NCBI RefSeq assembly: GCF_900102695.1
Contig: NZ_FMVW01000005.1
Location: 124,001 to 188,000, forward strand
Reading direction: 5' to 3'
DNA from: Afifella marina DSM 2698
GTDB lineage: Bacteria; Pseudomonadota; Alphaproteobacteria; Rhizobiales; Afifellaceae
Length of the DNA: 64,000 nucleotides
The position numbers were made by a program, and so were the translations under genes. The notes below the pieces were generated by a model, which was given only the letters and a program-made list of their open reading frames with translations, ran no database searches and had not been told where the DNA came from. Position 1 is the stretch's first letter; each line of letters opens with the position of its first letter. Below, in pieces: positions 55,689-64,000 of the stretch.

Positions 55689-55973
55689 ATGATCAGACCG
55701 CGAGCTCAATCCGGCGGCAATCCCATGGTATCTTCGCCCCCCGTCGCGCAGGCCGACCACAATCTGCCTGACAACGACCTGCAAAGGCAGCTCGCGAAGC
55801 TCGGCGAGGAAGTCCTAGTAGAGGACGTGCCGGAGCGCCTGCTTCAGGCGCTTACGGGGGCAGCGCAGACGCCGGAAGAGGCGTCTGACGCGGCGGCCGG
55901 AGAGGCGTCGGAGAAAGGGGCCGGGGCTTCGGCCGAGCTTTATTCTCTCAAGTCGACGAAAAACGACGATTAA
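55689..55973 (+). CDS. nepR: NepR family anti-sigma factor
   Basis: A 94-residue acidic protein with the NepR core LQRQLAKLGEEVLVEDVPERLLQAL (about residues 29-55), close to the RQLR..YDEVV.EPVPDRFLELL pattern of the family. NepR binds the EcfG sigma factor under normal conditions and is sequestered by phosphorylated PhyR on stress. It lies near ecfG and phyR but on the opposite strand from ecfG, unlike the usual nepR-ecfG operon. ATG 55689 is the likely start; ATG 55725 is possible. The TAA is duplicated in a short tandem repeat. Confidence 0.8.
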   Translation: MIRPRAQSGGNPMVSSPPVAQADHNLPDNDLQRQLAKLGEEVLVEDVPERLLQALTGAAQTPEEASDAAAGEASEKGAGASAELYSLKSTKNDD

Positions 55974-55996
55974 GTCTCGCATTTAAGTCGAGCGTT
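55971..55996. repeat. 13-bp tandem repeat starting at the nepR stop codon
   Basis: TAAGTCTCGCATT and TAAGTCGAGCGTT follow each other; the first TAA is the nepR stop. They match at ten of 13 positions. Confidence 0.65.
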
Positions 55997-56210
55997 ATGC
56001 CGAGAGATTGCGCCGGGGGATTTTCCCGGGGCGGCGGTCGGCTCGGCGTGACCGGCCGGCATTGCGACCGCGCGGCAGCAGAGCGTTGCGGGGGATCCGT
56101 CCGCAGATCAGCAGCCGAGAGCAGCGGCCGAGACCTGGGTCGGCGGGTCGTTTGTACCCAGGCGCTCTTTTGCGTCGCTTCCACCCACTGCGGCTCCCTC
56201 GAAACGGGTC

Positions 56211-56780
56211 TTATCCGTGTTTGGCGGGGGTTTCGGTCTCGGTGCTGCGGGCGTCTTCGGCTGCCGTCTCGTCGTCGCTTACCCGACCGAGGAGCTCGGT
56301 GAGGCGGGCACGGGCGCGCGAGACGCGCGAGCGCACCGTGCCGATCGGGATATCGAGCATCTCGCCCGCTTCCTCGTAGCCGACGCCTTCGACCGCCGTC
56401 AAAAGCAGGATCTCGCGATGCTCCGGCGAGAGATGGGCGAAGGCCTGCCGCACCTCCTGGAGAGCCACGGCAGATTCCTGGCCGGGCTTGCTGTGGGTGC
56501 TCGCCTCGTGCGTCAGATCCTCTTCCACCCGACGCCGGTTGGCACTCTTGCGCAGATCGTTCTTGTAGATGTTGCGCAGGATGGTGAAGAGCCAGGCTTT
56601 CAGATTGGTGCCGTCTTCATAGCGCCCCAACGAGGCGACGGCGCGCACCAGGCATTCCTGCACCAGATCGTCCGCCCATTCCGGGTTCTGGACGAGATAT
56701 CTGGCAAAGCGGCGCAGATGCGGGATCAGCTCAGCGATCTCGCGACGGACCTTGTCATTCCGGTCGTCACCGGTCGTCAT
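56211..56780 (-). CDS. ecfG: ECF sigma factor, EcfG-type (general stress response)
   Basis: A 189-residue sigma factor with region 2 (LIPHLRRFARYL, DDLVQECLVRAVASL, NLKAWLFTILRNIYKNDLRK) and region 4 (LSPEHREILLLTAVEGVGYEEAGEMLDIPIGTVRSRVSRARARL). Its place beside nepR, phyR and an HWE kinase identifies the EcfG type. ATG 56780 gives the family length. Convergent to nepR and divergent from phyR. A close paralogue elsewhere in the genome would make subtype assignment less sure. Confidence 0.85.
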   Translation of the reverse strand: MTTGDDRNDKVRREIAELIPHLRRFARYLVQNPEWADDLVQECLVRAVASLGRYEDGTNLKAWLFTILRNIYKNDLRKSANRRRVEEDLTHEASTHSKPGQESAVALQEVRQAFAHLSPEHREILLLTAVEGVGYEEAGEMLDIPIGTVRSRVSRARARLTELLGRVSDDETAAEDARSTETETPAKHG

Positions 56781-57026
56781 TGCACCGTTTGCCCGCTCTC
56801 TTCCCCAACGCCCGGTTCCGCGCAAGAATCACCCGCGGCGGCGAAGCCTGCCATATTTTACCGGGGTTTCACGCCTAAGGTCGTTAGGCGGCTACGTGTT
56901 TTTGATACCTGGAGCCGCGTTTGAATACTAAGTTTGCTCAGGTTAATGTCGGCGCGGCTGGGTTCGTATAGGCTGATCCTTCGGGTGTCGGTCGGACGGG
57001 CAGCTTCGTCCGGATCGGGGGAGAAT

Positions 57027-57803
57027 ATGAACACGCAGGTTTCCGACGACGTGAAACACGCGGTGGCTCGTCTTCGCCGCTACGCCTTCTGCCTGTTCGG
57101 CTCGCTGCCGCAGGCCGACGAGGTCATCGAACGCTGCCTGCGCCGGTTCGATCCGGCCCGCCTCGACGGGCAGGGCGATCCACTCATCATCCTCTTTCGC
57201 CATTTCCACGAGCTGGGCGCGTCCGAGATCTCGCCTTTGTGGGTCAGCAACGGCCGCGCCATCGGGCAGGAAGTGCTTCATGGCGGTCTCCTGCGTCTGC
57301 CTTTGAAAGAACGCGAGGCCGTTGCCCTAAAATCCGTGTGCGGCTTTCGGGCGGACGAGGTGGCGACGATCCTCGGCATCAGTCCGGATCGGGCGCAGCA
57401 TCTCGTTGCCGAAGGCTACCGGATGCTCACCTCGCCGAGCTTGTCGGCGTTGATCATCGAGGATGAGCCGCTGCTGGCGCGCGACATTTCCGGCATCGTG
57501 TCGGGGATGGGCATCGAGGTCGTCGGCATGGCCAGCAAGGAGAGCGAAGCGGTCTTCAAGGCCGCGGAGAAGCGGCCGCATCTCATCCTCGCCGACGTCC
57601 GCCTCGCCGAGGGCAACGGGCTCAACGCCGTCAACACCATCCGCCGCTTTCACGAGGCGCGGGTCATGTATCTGACGGCTTTCCCGGGCGAAGTTCTGCG
57701 CTCGGTGGGCGAGCGCGATGCCCTGATCGTGCGCAAGCCTTTCGAGCGCGTTGCCGTCGAGGCCGCGGTGCGCCAGCTCGCCGGACTTGAAATGGTGTCC
57801 TGA
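57027..57803 (+). CDS. phyR: PhyR anti-anti-sigma response regulator
   Basis: A 258-residue protein of a sigma-like domain (residues about 8-135, with LPLKEREAVALKSVCGFRADEVATILG) followed by a receiver domain (from 141). The receiver has ALIIEDEP, phosphoacceptor Asp190 in LILADVRL, Thr217 in YLTAFPG and Lys237 in VRKPFE. When phosphorylated it sequesters NepR and frees EcfG. ATG 57027 follows GGGGAGA at 57017-57023. Divergent from ecfG. Confidence 0.93.
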   Translation: MNTQVSDDVKHAVARLRRYAFCLFGSLPQADEVIERCLRRFDPARLDGQGDPLIILFRHFHELGASEISPLWVSNGRAIGQEVLHGGLLRLPLKEREAVALKSVCGFRADEVATILGISPDRAQHLVAEGYRMLTSPSLSALIIEDEPLLARDISGIVSGMGIEVVGMASKESEAVFKAAEKRPHLILADVRLAEGNGLNAVNTIRRFHEARVMYLTAFPGEVLRSVGERDALIVRKPFERVAVEAAVRQLAGLEMVS

Positions 57804-57823
57804 CGGCGCTGTCATAGAAAGCC

Positions 57824-57859
57824 GCTGGGAAGGCCGTTGGGAAGGCCGTTGGGAAGGCC
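57824..57859. repeat. 12-bp tandem repeat after phyR
   Basis: Three consecutive copies of GTTGGGAAGGCC (the first has C in the second position), beginning 21 nt after the phyR stop. Confidence 0.85.
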
Positions 57860-57928
57860 GCAGGCATTCGCCCCTGTCGGCCGCCGTCTGATCCCGAGCT
57901 CCGTCGATCTCGACAAGGCCATCGCCTC

Positions 57929-60373
57929 TCACACCGACGCGAAGCTTTCAAGCGGGCTCGACATCAACAGGCGCACGATTTCAACGAGCGCTCTCTGATC
58001 GATCGGTTTCGGCAGATAGGGGGCATCGGCCAAGTCCGGTTCCAGAAGATCCTGCGGGCGATAGGCGCTGGCGATGACATAGGGCACGCCCTTGCGGCGC
58101 AGATCGCGCGCCACTTCCGTCGAAATCTCGTCCTGCAGGTTGAGGTCGAGGAGGGCGACCGCGAAATTCTTCTCCGCCACCATGCGACGCGCCTCGGCGA
58201 CGTCGGCGGCGAGACCGACGACCGGCCATCCGGCCGATTCCACGGCTTCCTGCATGACGGAGGCGAGGAGCGGGGAATCCTCGACGATCAGGATCGAGCC
58301 TTTTGGCAAAGCGGGCTCCGCCCCATCCTTGCCGTTTTGCCCGCTGCGTGCGGCCGCCGGCAAAACGTGCTGCGGCGCCTCCTTCATCTGCGGAATGCGG
58401 AAGGTGCACAGAACACCCTGGGGGCGGAATTCCAAGCGCACCTTTTCACGTAGCTCGGTTTCCATCATCGAGCGGATGACAAAGCTGCCGAAGCCCTCAT
58501 TGGCGGGCGGCTGCAGGGCCTCCGGGGCGGTCTCGTCCCAGGAAAACAGATGACCGTTGCGCAGATCGTCGCGTTCCCAGCTGATCTTGAGATGGCCTCC
58601 CGGAGCGGAGAGCGCTCCGAAACGGGCGGCGTTGGCGGCGAGTTCGTGCAGGCTCAAGGCGAGGCTCTGCGTGAGGCGCGGGGTCAAGATCACATCGGGC
58701 CCATCGATTTGGACGCGGGCATTGGCGCGGCCGCCGGCGGCCCTCAAGGCCCCTTCGACCAGATCGCGCAACAGCGCCCCGTCCCAGCCGGATCGGCTCA
58801 AAAGCTCGTGCGCATCCGCGAGCGCCTGAATGCGCCCCCGCAGGGAGCGGATGAAGGAATCGATGGAATGCGTCTCGCTGCGGCTTTGCGTGGCAATGGC
58901 GCTGATATTGGCGAGCATGTTCTTCACACGGTGATCGAGCTCGGCCAGGAGCACCGTTTGACGCCGCTGGATTTCGAGAAGCTCGCTCACGTCGGAGGCG
59001 AAGCCGAAGAGGCGGCTCGGGCGCCCTTCCTTGTCGAAGACGAGATAGGCACGGTCCCAGACGTCGATCCAATGACCATCCGCATGGCGGACGCGGTATG
59101 TCGCCTCAAAACTGTCGCGTTCGCCGCGTCTCAGCTCGGTGCCGAGGGCCCGCAGCCTGTCGCGGTCGTCGGGATGAACACGTTCGATCCACCAGGGCAG
59201 GAACGAGGTGCCGCCATGGCTTTCGCCGACGAGCCTCTCCAGGCCTTCGCTCGCCGTCACCTGCCCCGTCGCCATGTCGCGCTGGTAGACGACGCCTGCC
59301 ACGGCGCGCAGGGAAAGACGGTACCGGGCGGCGTTGTCGGCAAGCTCGGCCTGCGCCTTCTTGGCGGCGCTGATGTCGTAAATGACGCCATAGGCGTGCG
59401 TTCCCTGGTCGCTGCCATGGCATTCGGCGGCCGAAGCGAGCCAGCGGATTTCGCCCTCCGGGCGGGTGATGCGGAACTCGATCGATAAAGGCCGGCCCTC
59501 CTCGATGAGGGCCGTCACCTCGCGCGACACGCGCTCGCGATCGGCGGGATGGACGAAGGCGAGGGCTTCGTCATGGGTGAGCGGATCGCTTCGCTCCCGA
59601 ACGCCGAAGATCTCGAAGGTGGTCTCGTCCCAATAGGAAAGATCCTCATCCCTGTGCCGGACCCAGGTGCCGATATGGGCACTGTCGAGCGCCAGACGCA
59701 GGCGCCGCTCCTGCGCCTGCAGCCTCGTTTCGGCACGCTGCCGTTCGATCGCCACGGCGAGAATGTTGGCGACGGCCTGGACGAAGCCGATGTCCTCGGC
59801 GACGAAGCGCTCGGTCTCGCAGGCATGCACGCCGAGCGCGCCCCAGGGATTGTCCTTCTTGCCGATGAGGACGGTCACGCCGCTCTTGATGCCGTGTTCG
59901 AGAAAGATGTTGCTCTCTTCGAAGCGGGATTCGTGGGCCATATCGCTGGTGACGACAGGTTGCCCGGAGGACAGGGCGAAGGACGCTTTGGAGCCTGTGC
60001 GGGCGCTGACGAGATGCGTGCCGACGAGGCCCGTCCGCCAGCCGGAGCCGGCGGTCAGAAGAAAGTTCTCTTTATCGGGCAGGAGCCGCAGGATGGCGGT
60101 GTGGTCGCAGCCGAGCGCCTTGCCGACACCGGAGACCGCCTCGTCCAAGAGCTCGTCGAGAGGAGCTCCGACGAGCGCGTGATTGCCGAGAGCGGCGACG
60201 ATCGCCTGCTGCTCTTCGCGCCGCAACAGGCGGGCGCGGGCGTCGTCTTTCTCCGCGGGAGTGGCGCTCTCGCCCGCGCCCAAGGCCGCGAGCCGCGCCC
60301 TCAGTTCGGCGTTCTCCCGCTTCAGGTCTTCAAGCCGGTCCGCCGTCGGCGATCTCAGGTTTTTTTTGTGCAT
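57929..60373 (-). CDS. HWE-family hybrid sensor kinase with GAF, two PAS and receiver domains
   Basis: An 814-residue soluble kinase. A coiled-coil N-terminus is followed by GAF (about 55-210), PAS (about 220-340), PAS (about 350-465), HisKA_2/HWE dimerisation helix (LLAELDHRVKNMLANISAI, His481), ATPase (HELAANAARFGAL, SWERDD, the HWE marks), and a receiver with Asp743 in LLDLNLQDE. Next to phyR it is probably a stress-response kinase or phosphatase; the terminal receiver suggests self-control. ATG 60373 is followed by a run of eight A residues. Confidence 0.88.
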   Translation of the reverse strand: MHKKNLRSPTADRLEDLKRENAELRARLAALGAGESATPAEKDDARARLLRREEQQAIVAALGNHALVGAPLDELLDEAVSGVGKALGCDHTAILRLLPDKENFLLTAGSGWRTGLVGTHLVSARTGSKASFALSSGQPVVTSDMAHESRFEESNIFLEHGIKSGVTVLIGKKDNPWGALGVHACETERFVAEDIGFVQAVANILAVAIERQRAETRLQAQERRLRLALDSAHIGTWVRHRDEDLSYWDETTFEIFGVRERSDPLTHDEALAFVHPADRERVSREVTALIEEGRPLSIEFRITRPEGEIRWLASAAECHGSDQGTHAYGVIYDISAAKKAQAELADNAARYRLSLRAVAGVVYQRDMATGQVTASEGLERLVGESHGGTSFLPWWIERVHPDDRDRLRALGTELRRGERDSFEATYRVRHADGHWIDVWDRAYLVFDKEGRPSRLFGFASDVSELLEIQRRQTVLLAELDHRVKNMLANISAIATQSRSETHSIDSFIRSLRGRIQALADAHELLSRSGWDGALLRDLVEGALRAAGGRANARVQIDGPDVILTPRLTQSLALSLHELAANAARFGALSAPGGHLKISWERDDLRNGHLFSWDETAPEALQPPANEGFGSFVIRSMMETELREKVRLEFRPQGVLCTFRIPQMKEAPQHVLPAAARSGQNGKDGAEPALPKGSILIVEDSPLLASVMQEAVESAGWPVVGLAADVAEARRMVAEKNFAVALLDLNLQDEISTEVARDLRRKGVPYVIASAYRPQDLLEPDLADAPYLPKPIDQRALVEIVRLLMSSPLESFASV

Positions 60374-60499
60374 TCCCAACCGCTTCTGACGGCGGAACAT
60401 CCGCTGCCTTCTTGCGGTGAACGGCTGATCCCCGTCCTGGGTTGCGGTGGGCCGGCGGAGATCTTCGCCGGCCCGGAATTTTACGTGTCCGCCGCGGCG

Positions 60500-61462
60500 T
60501 CAGCCGCCGAGGCTTTCCTTGACCACCGGCAGGCCGTCCTCGCCGGAGAAGGTTTTTACGCCCTCAAGCCATTTGTCGAGCGTGTCGGGATGGGCTTCGA
60601 GCCATTCCTTGGCGGCCGCACGGGCTTCCTTGTTGTCGTCCAGGATCGCGCCCATGATTTCGTTTTCCATCGGCAGCGTGAACTTCAGGTTCTTCAGGAA
60701 CTGGCCGACATTCGGGCATTCGTCGAGATAGCCTTCGCGGACATTCGTGTAGATCGTGGCGCCGCCGTAATCGGGGCCGAAGACATCGTCGCCGCCGGAG
60801 AGATATTTCATGTCATAATTGGCGTTCATCGGATGCGGCTCCCAGCCGAGGAAGACGATCGGCTCGTCGCGCTTGATGGCTCTCCCGACCTGGGCGAGCA
60901 TGCCCTGCTCTGAGGATTCCACGAGCTCGAAATCGCCAAGGCCGAACTGGTCGTCCTCGATCATGCTCAAGATGAGACGGTTGCCGTCATTGCCGGGTTC
61001 GATGCCGTAGATCTTGCCGCCGAGCTCGTCCTTGAACTCGGCGATGTCGTCAAAGCTCTTCAGGCCCTGGTCGTAGGTGTAGGCGGGTACGGCGAGCGTA
61101 TATTTGGCGCCGGTGAGGTTGGCGGGCTCCAACGTTTCCACCGAACCGTCCTCGCGATAGGGCGCGATGTCGGCCTCCATCGTCGGCAGCCAGGTGCCGA
61201 GGAAGACGTCGATGTCCTTGTTCTTCAGCGACGCGTAAGTGACCGGCAGAGACAGGACTTTCACGTCCGGCTTGTAGCCGAGGCTTTCCAGCACCACCGA
61301 GGCAAGCGCCGTCGTCGTCGTGATATCGGTCCAGCCGACATCGGAAAAGCGCACGGTCTTGCAGGCGTCGGGGGCGCTTTGCGAGAGCGCCGGGCCTGCA
61401 AGCGACAAAGCGAAGATGCCGCCGGAGAGGGCGGCAAGAAGCTGTCGGGCGATGGGCGTCAT
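60500..61462 (-). CDS. choX: Choline ABC transporter substrate-binding protein
   Basis: A 320-residue periplasmic receptor with a signal peptide (to about residue 27, ALSQ). Residues matching the choline cage of rhizobial ChoX are Trp44 and Asp46 in VGWTDITTT, Trp91 in GTWLPTMEAD, an aromatic in PAYTYDQG and Trp207 in FLGWEPHPMN. It binds choline with high affinity for betaine synthesis. The permease and ATPase genes (choW, choV) that usually follow are not next to it. Divergent from betI. Confidence 0.9.
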   Translation of the reverse strand: MTPIARQLLAALSGGIFALSLAGPALSQSAPDACKTVRFSDVGWTDITTTTALASVVLESLGYKPDVKVLSLPVTYASLKNKDIDVFLGTWLPTMEADIAPYREDGSVETLEPANLTGAKYTLAVPAYTYDQGLKSFDDIAEFKDELGGKIYGIEPGNDGNRLILSMIEDDQFGLGDFELVESSEQGMLAQVGRAIKRDEPIVFLGWEPHPMNANYDMKYLSGGDDVFGPDYGGATIYTNVREGYLDECPNVGQFLKNLKFTLPMENEIMGAILDDNKEARAAAKEWLEAHPDTLDKWLEGVKTFSGEDGLPVVKESLGG

Positions 61463-61599
61463 TCGGTGTCTCCGTCTTGGTTTTTGAACGCGTGCCGCGC
61501 GGCTTACGGCGCCAGGCCCGCCGGTGCGGCTGGTTCTCAGGCGGCCGGCGACGCGGCGGCGGCATCGAAACACCATCGCTGCGGAATGGCAATGTTTGC

Positions 61600-61619
61600 T
61601 TGATTGACTGATCAATCAA
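61600..61619. promoter_or_regulatory. BetI operator
   Basis: TTGATTGACTGATCAATCAA is a perfect 8-bp inverted repeat with spacer CTGA, 30 nt before betI, and close to known BetI boxes. It lies between choX and betI, so it may control both directions. Confidence 0.85.
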
Positions 61620-61649
61620 AAAAAAGCAGAAGAGCGGCAGGAGACGACA

Positions 61650-62240
61650 ATGCCCCGCATCGGAATGGAACCCGTGCGCCGCAAGGCGCTCATCGACGCC
61701 GCCATCGAAGCCATCCATCAGGAAGGCATGGCGCATATCACCATGGGCACGATCGCCAAGCGGGCCGGCGTGTCGGCCGGGCTCGCGCATCATTATTTCG
61801 GCGGCAAGGACAAGCTCCTGCTCGCCACCATGCGCCATCTCCTCTCCGAACTCGGCGAGGAGATGCAGAGATGCCTGAAAAACGCGGCGACGCCGCGGGC
61901 CCGCATCAGCGCCATCATCGCCGGGAATTTTTCGGCGGCCCAGTTTCGTCCGGCCGTCATTTCCGCCTGGCTCGCCTTCTACGAAGCGGCGCAGACGGAG
62001 CCCGAAGCGCGGCGTCTCCTGCGCGTCTATACGCGGCGGCTTGAAAGCAATCTCCTGCACGCGCTGCAGGAATTGGTGGCGCGCGAGGAGGCCGTGCGGA
62101 TTGCGGAGACGGTCGCCTCGCTCATCGATGGGGTGTGGATCCGCCGTTCGCTGGCCGGCCCGGCCGATCCGGACGGCGCAGCCGCGCTCCTCGAAGACGC
62201 CGTCGATGCTCTTTTGTTGCGGAAACACCCTCATGCGTGA
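61650..62240 (+). CDS. betI: Transcriptional repressor BetI
   Basis: A 196-residue TetR-type repressor: [44 protein letters not shown] (DNA-binding helix-turn-helix) and a C-terminal [14 protein letters not shown] block characteristic of BetI. Choline relieves repression of the bet genes. A perfect operator precedes it, and its end overlaps betA by 8 nt. Confidence 0.94.
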   Translation: MPRIGMEPVRRKALIDAAIEAIHQEGMAHITMGTIAKRAGVSAGLAHHYFGGKDKLLLATMRHLLSELGEEMQRCLKNAATPRARISAIIAGNFSAAQFRPAVISAWLAFYEAAQTEPEARRLLRVYTRRLESNLLHALQELVAREEAVRIAETVASLIDGVWIRRSLAGPADPDGAAALLEDAVDALLLRKHPHA

Positions 62241-63918
62241 AGTCGACTTCATCATCATCGGCGCCGGCTCCGCCGGCTGCGTGCTCGCCAACCGGCTGTC
62301 AGAGGACGGGCAGAACAGCGTGCTCGTGGTGGAATATGGCGGCAGCGATGTCTCGCCCTTCATCCAGATGCCCGCGGCCTTCTCGATCCCGATGAATACG
62401 AGCCGCTACGATTGGGGTTATCGCAGCGAGCCCGAGCCGCATCTTGGCGGCCGGTCGCTCGCCTGCCCGCGCGGCAAGGTGATCGGCGGCTCCTCATCGA
62501 TCAACGGCATGGTCTATGTGCGCGGCCATCCTCAGGATTTCGATACCTGGCAGGAGATGGGAGCAGGCGGCTGGGGCTATGCCGACGTCGCGCCGTATTT
62601 CCAGCGGCTGGAGACGAGCCATGGCGGCGAGGCCGGCTGGCGCGGCAGCGACGGGCCGATGCATGTGACGCGCGGCATGATGCGCAATCCACTTTATTCG
62701 GCCTTCATCCGGGCGGGTTCTGAGGCGGGTTATCCGCTCACCTTCGATTACAACGGCTCGGCTCAGGAAGGCTTCGGGCCGATGGAGATGACGGTGTGGC
62801 GCGGCCAGCGCTGGTCGTCGGCCCAGGCCTATCTGCGCCCGGCCTTGAAGCGGGCGAATGTCGAGCTCATGAGCAATACGCTGGCGGAGCGCATCCTGTT
62901 TGAGGATCGTCGGGCCGTCGGGCTCGTCGTCTCCCGCGGCGGTGCCCGCGAGACGATCCGGGCAAGGCGGGAAATCATCGTCTCCGCCTCGTCGATCAAT
63001 TCGCCGAAGCTCTTGATGCTCTCCGGCATCGGGCCGGCCGAGCATTTGCGGGAACAGGGCATCGATGTCGTTGCCGACAGGCCGGGCGTCGGCGGCAATC
63101 TGCAGGACCATCTCGAAGTCTATGTGCAGCAGGAATGCCGCAAGCCGGTCACGCTCAACCCGCATCTCGGGCTCGTCGGCCGCGGGCGAATCGGTACGCG
63201 CTGGCTTTTGACGCGCACCGGTTTCGGCGCCACCAACCATTTCGAGGCCTGCGCCTTCATCCGCTCCGCGCCGGGCGTCGAATATCCCGATCTGCAGATG
63301 CATTTCCTGCCGGCGGCGGTGCGCTATGACGGCAGTGCGGCGGCGAGCGCGCATGGCTATCAGATCCATATCGGGCCGATGCGCTCACCCTCGCGCGGCT
63401 CTGTGCGGCTGAAGGGGCCGGACGCTCCTACGGCGCCTGCGATCCGCTTCAATTACATGAGCCACGAGCAGGATTGGCGGGATTTCCGGGCGGCGATCCG
63501 GCTTGCCCGCGAGATCTTTGCGCAGCCGGCCTTCGGCGAGTTCTCAGGCGAAGAGCTTGCGCCCGGGCCGGAGGTGATGAGCGATGCGGCACTCGACGAT
63601 TTCGTACGAGGCGAGGTCGAAAGCGCCTATCACCCTTGCGGCACCTGTCGCATGGGGGCCGCCGATGATGTCGGCGCCGTCGTCGATCCGCAATGCCGGG
63701 TGATCGGGGTCGACGGGCTCAGAGTGGCCGATTCCTCCATCTTCCCGCAGATCACCAACGGCAATCTCAACGCGCCCTCGCTGATGGTGGGCGAGAAGGC
63801 CGCCGACCATATTCTGGGGCGCAGCCTTCTGCCGCGTTTCGAGCGCGAGCCGGTGACCGTCTCCGGCTGGGCGGTGAGCCAGCGCAGCAAGCTGCCGCAT
63901 CACGATCTCGCCGCCTGA
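62233..63918 (+). CDS. betA: Choline dehydrogenase (GMC oxidoreductase)
   Basis: A 561-residue flavoprotein with the FAD-binding [17 protein letters not shown] (residues 8-24), [26 protein letters not shown], and the active-site [10 protein letters not shown] with the catalytic His and a C-terminal [16 protein letters not shown]. It oxidises choline to betaine aldehyde. ATG 62233 overlaps betI by 8 nt, so the pair is translationally coupled. The betB aldehyde dehydrogenase is not within the window. Confidence 0.94.
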   Translation: MREVDFIIIGAGSAGCVLANRLSEDGQNSVLVVEYGGSDVSPFIQMPAAFSIPMNTSRYDWGYRSEPEPHLGGRSLACPRGKVIGGSSSINGMVYVRGHPQDFDTWQEMGAGGWGYADVAPYFQRLETSHGGEAGWRGSDGPMHVTRGMMRNPLYSAFIRAGSEAGYPLTFDYNGSAQEGFGPMEMTVWRGQRWSSAQAYLRPALKRANVELMSNTLAERILFEDRRAVGLVVSRGGARETIRARREIIVSASSINSPKLLMLSGIGPAEHLREQGIDVVADRPGVGGNLQDHLEVYVQQECRKPVTLNPHLGLVGRGRIGTRWLLTRTGFGATNHFEACAFIRSAPGVEYPDLQMHFLPAAVRYDGSAAASAHGYQIHIGPMRSPSRGSVRLKGPDAPTAPAIRFNYMSHEQDWRDFRAAIRLAREIFAQPAFGEFSGEELAPGPEVMSDAALDDFVRGEVESAYHPCGTCRMGAADDVGAVVDPQCRVIGVDGLRVADSSIFPQITNGNLNAPSLMVGEKAADHILGRSLLPRFEREPVTVSGWAVSQRSKLPHHDLAA

Positions 63919-64000
63919 CGGGCGTGGCGCGGTGGCGCGCAAAGCGGCGATGAACGAAGAGATGCTGCCCTGCATTTCGAAGCATCGTCGGCGCAAGCTT

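Noticed and set aside
63919..64000. Possible start of a betB or betC gene after betA
   Set aside because: Only 82 nt remain, with no convincing start or coding pattern.

Overview
The window is a G+C-rich stretch of an alphaproteobacterial chromosome, most likely from the order Hyphomicrobiales (Rhizobiales). The lineage markers are a PhyR/NepR/EcfG general stress response cluster, CpdR next to N-formylglutamate amidohydrolase and HisN, a suhB/mmgR-like small RNA, the neighbourhood SDR - twin-transmembrane small protein - PduO-type adenosyltransferase, and a betI-betA/choX choline locus. I see no prophage, insertion sequence, CRISPR array or rRNA. The window looks like ordinary chromosome with a few accessory genes. 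Species and genus cannot be fixed from sequence reading alone.

Layout. 1-1 kb: a VbhA-like antitoxin facing a PemK-like toxin. 1-9.5 kb: rhomboid protease, corrinoid adenosyltransferase, PagL-like outer membrane protein, twin-TM protein, SDR, AEC and DMT transporters, GluQ, creatininase and a small FAD oxidase. 9.5-13.4 kb: Leu/Glu-type dehydrogenase, a DUF1007/NicO metal exporter pair, and a PuuD-like amidotransferase. 13.6-17.9 kb: a TRAP transporter operon with an SDR. 18-22 kb: GGDEF-EAL protein, GT87 glycosyltransferase, tRNA-Val(GAC). 22-24.5 kb: cpdR, N-formylglutamate amidohydrolase, small RNA, hisN. 24.5-29 kb: hydrolase, secreted protein, Hsp20, GNAT, threonine aldolase. 29.6-36 kb: gltB and gltD. 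36-40 kb: DUF459, galE, galU. 40-45 kb: LysR, phenolic acid decarboxylase, outer membrane barrel, NfeD and SPFH. 45-49.7 kb: ParDE, hemH, 5'-nucleotidase, tRNA-Ala(CGC), M15-like peptidase. 49.7-55.6 kb: membrane glucose dehydrogenase, GT2, GntR and MarR regulators. 55.7-60.4 kb: nepR, ecfG, phyR and an HWE hybrid kinase. 60.5-64 kb: choX, betI, betA.

Themes. Ammonia assimilation (gltBD), sugar nucleotide supply (galE, galU), choline-to-betaine osmoprotection under a perfect BetI operator, and the general stress response partner switch form the functional backbone. The most unusual features are: the stress cluster, in which nepR converges on ecfG instead of forming an operon with it; short tandem duplications that begin at, or repeat, the stop codon at several gene ends; an orphan PemK toxin facing a VbhA-like antitoxin; and a strongly histidine-rich NicO exporter. 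No single cassette stands out as a clearly new system.
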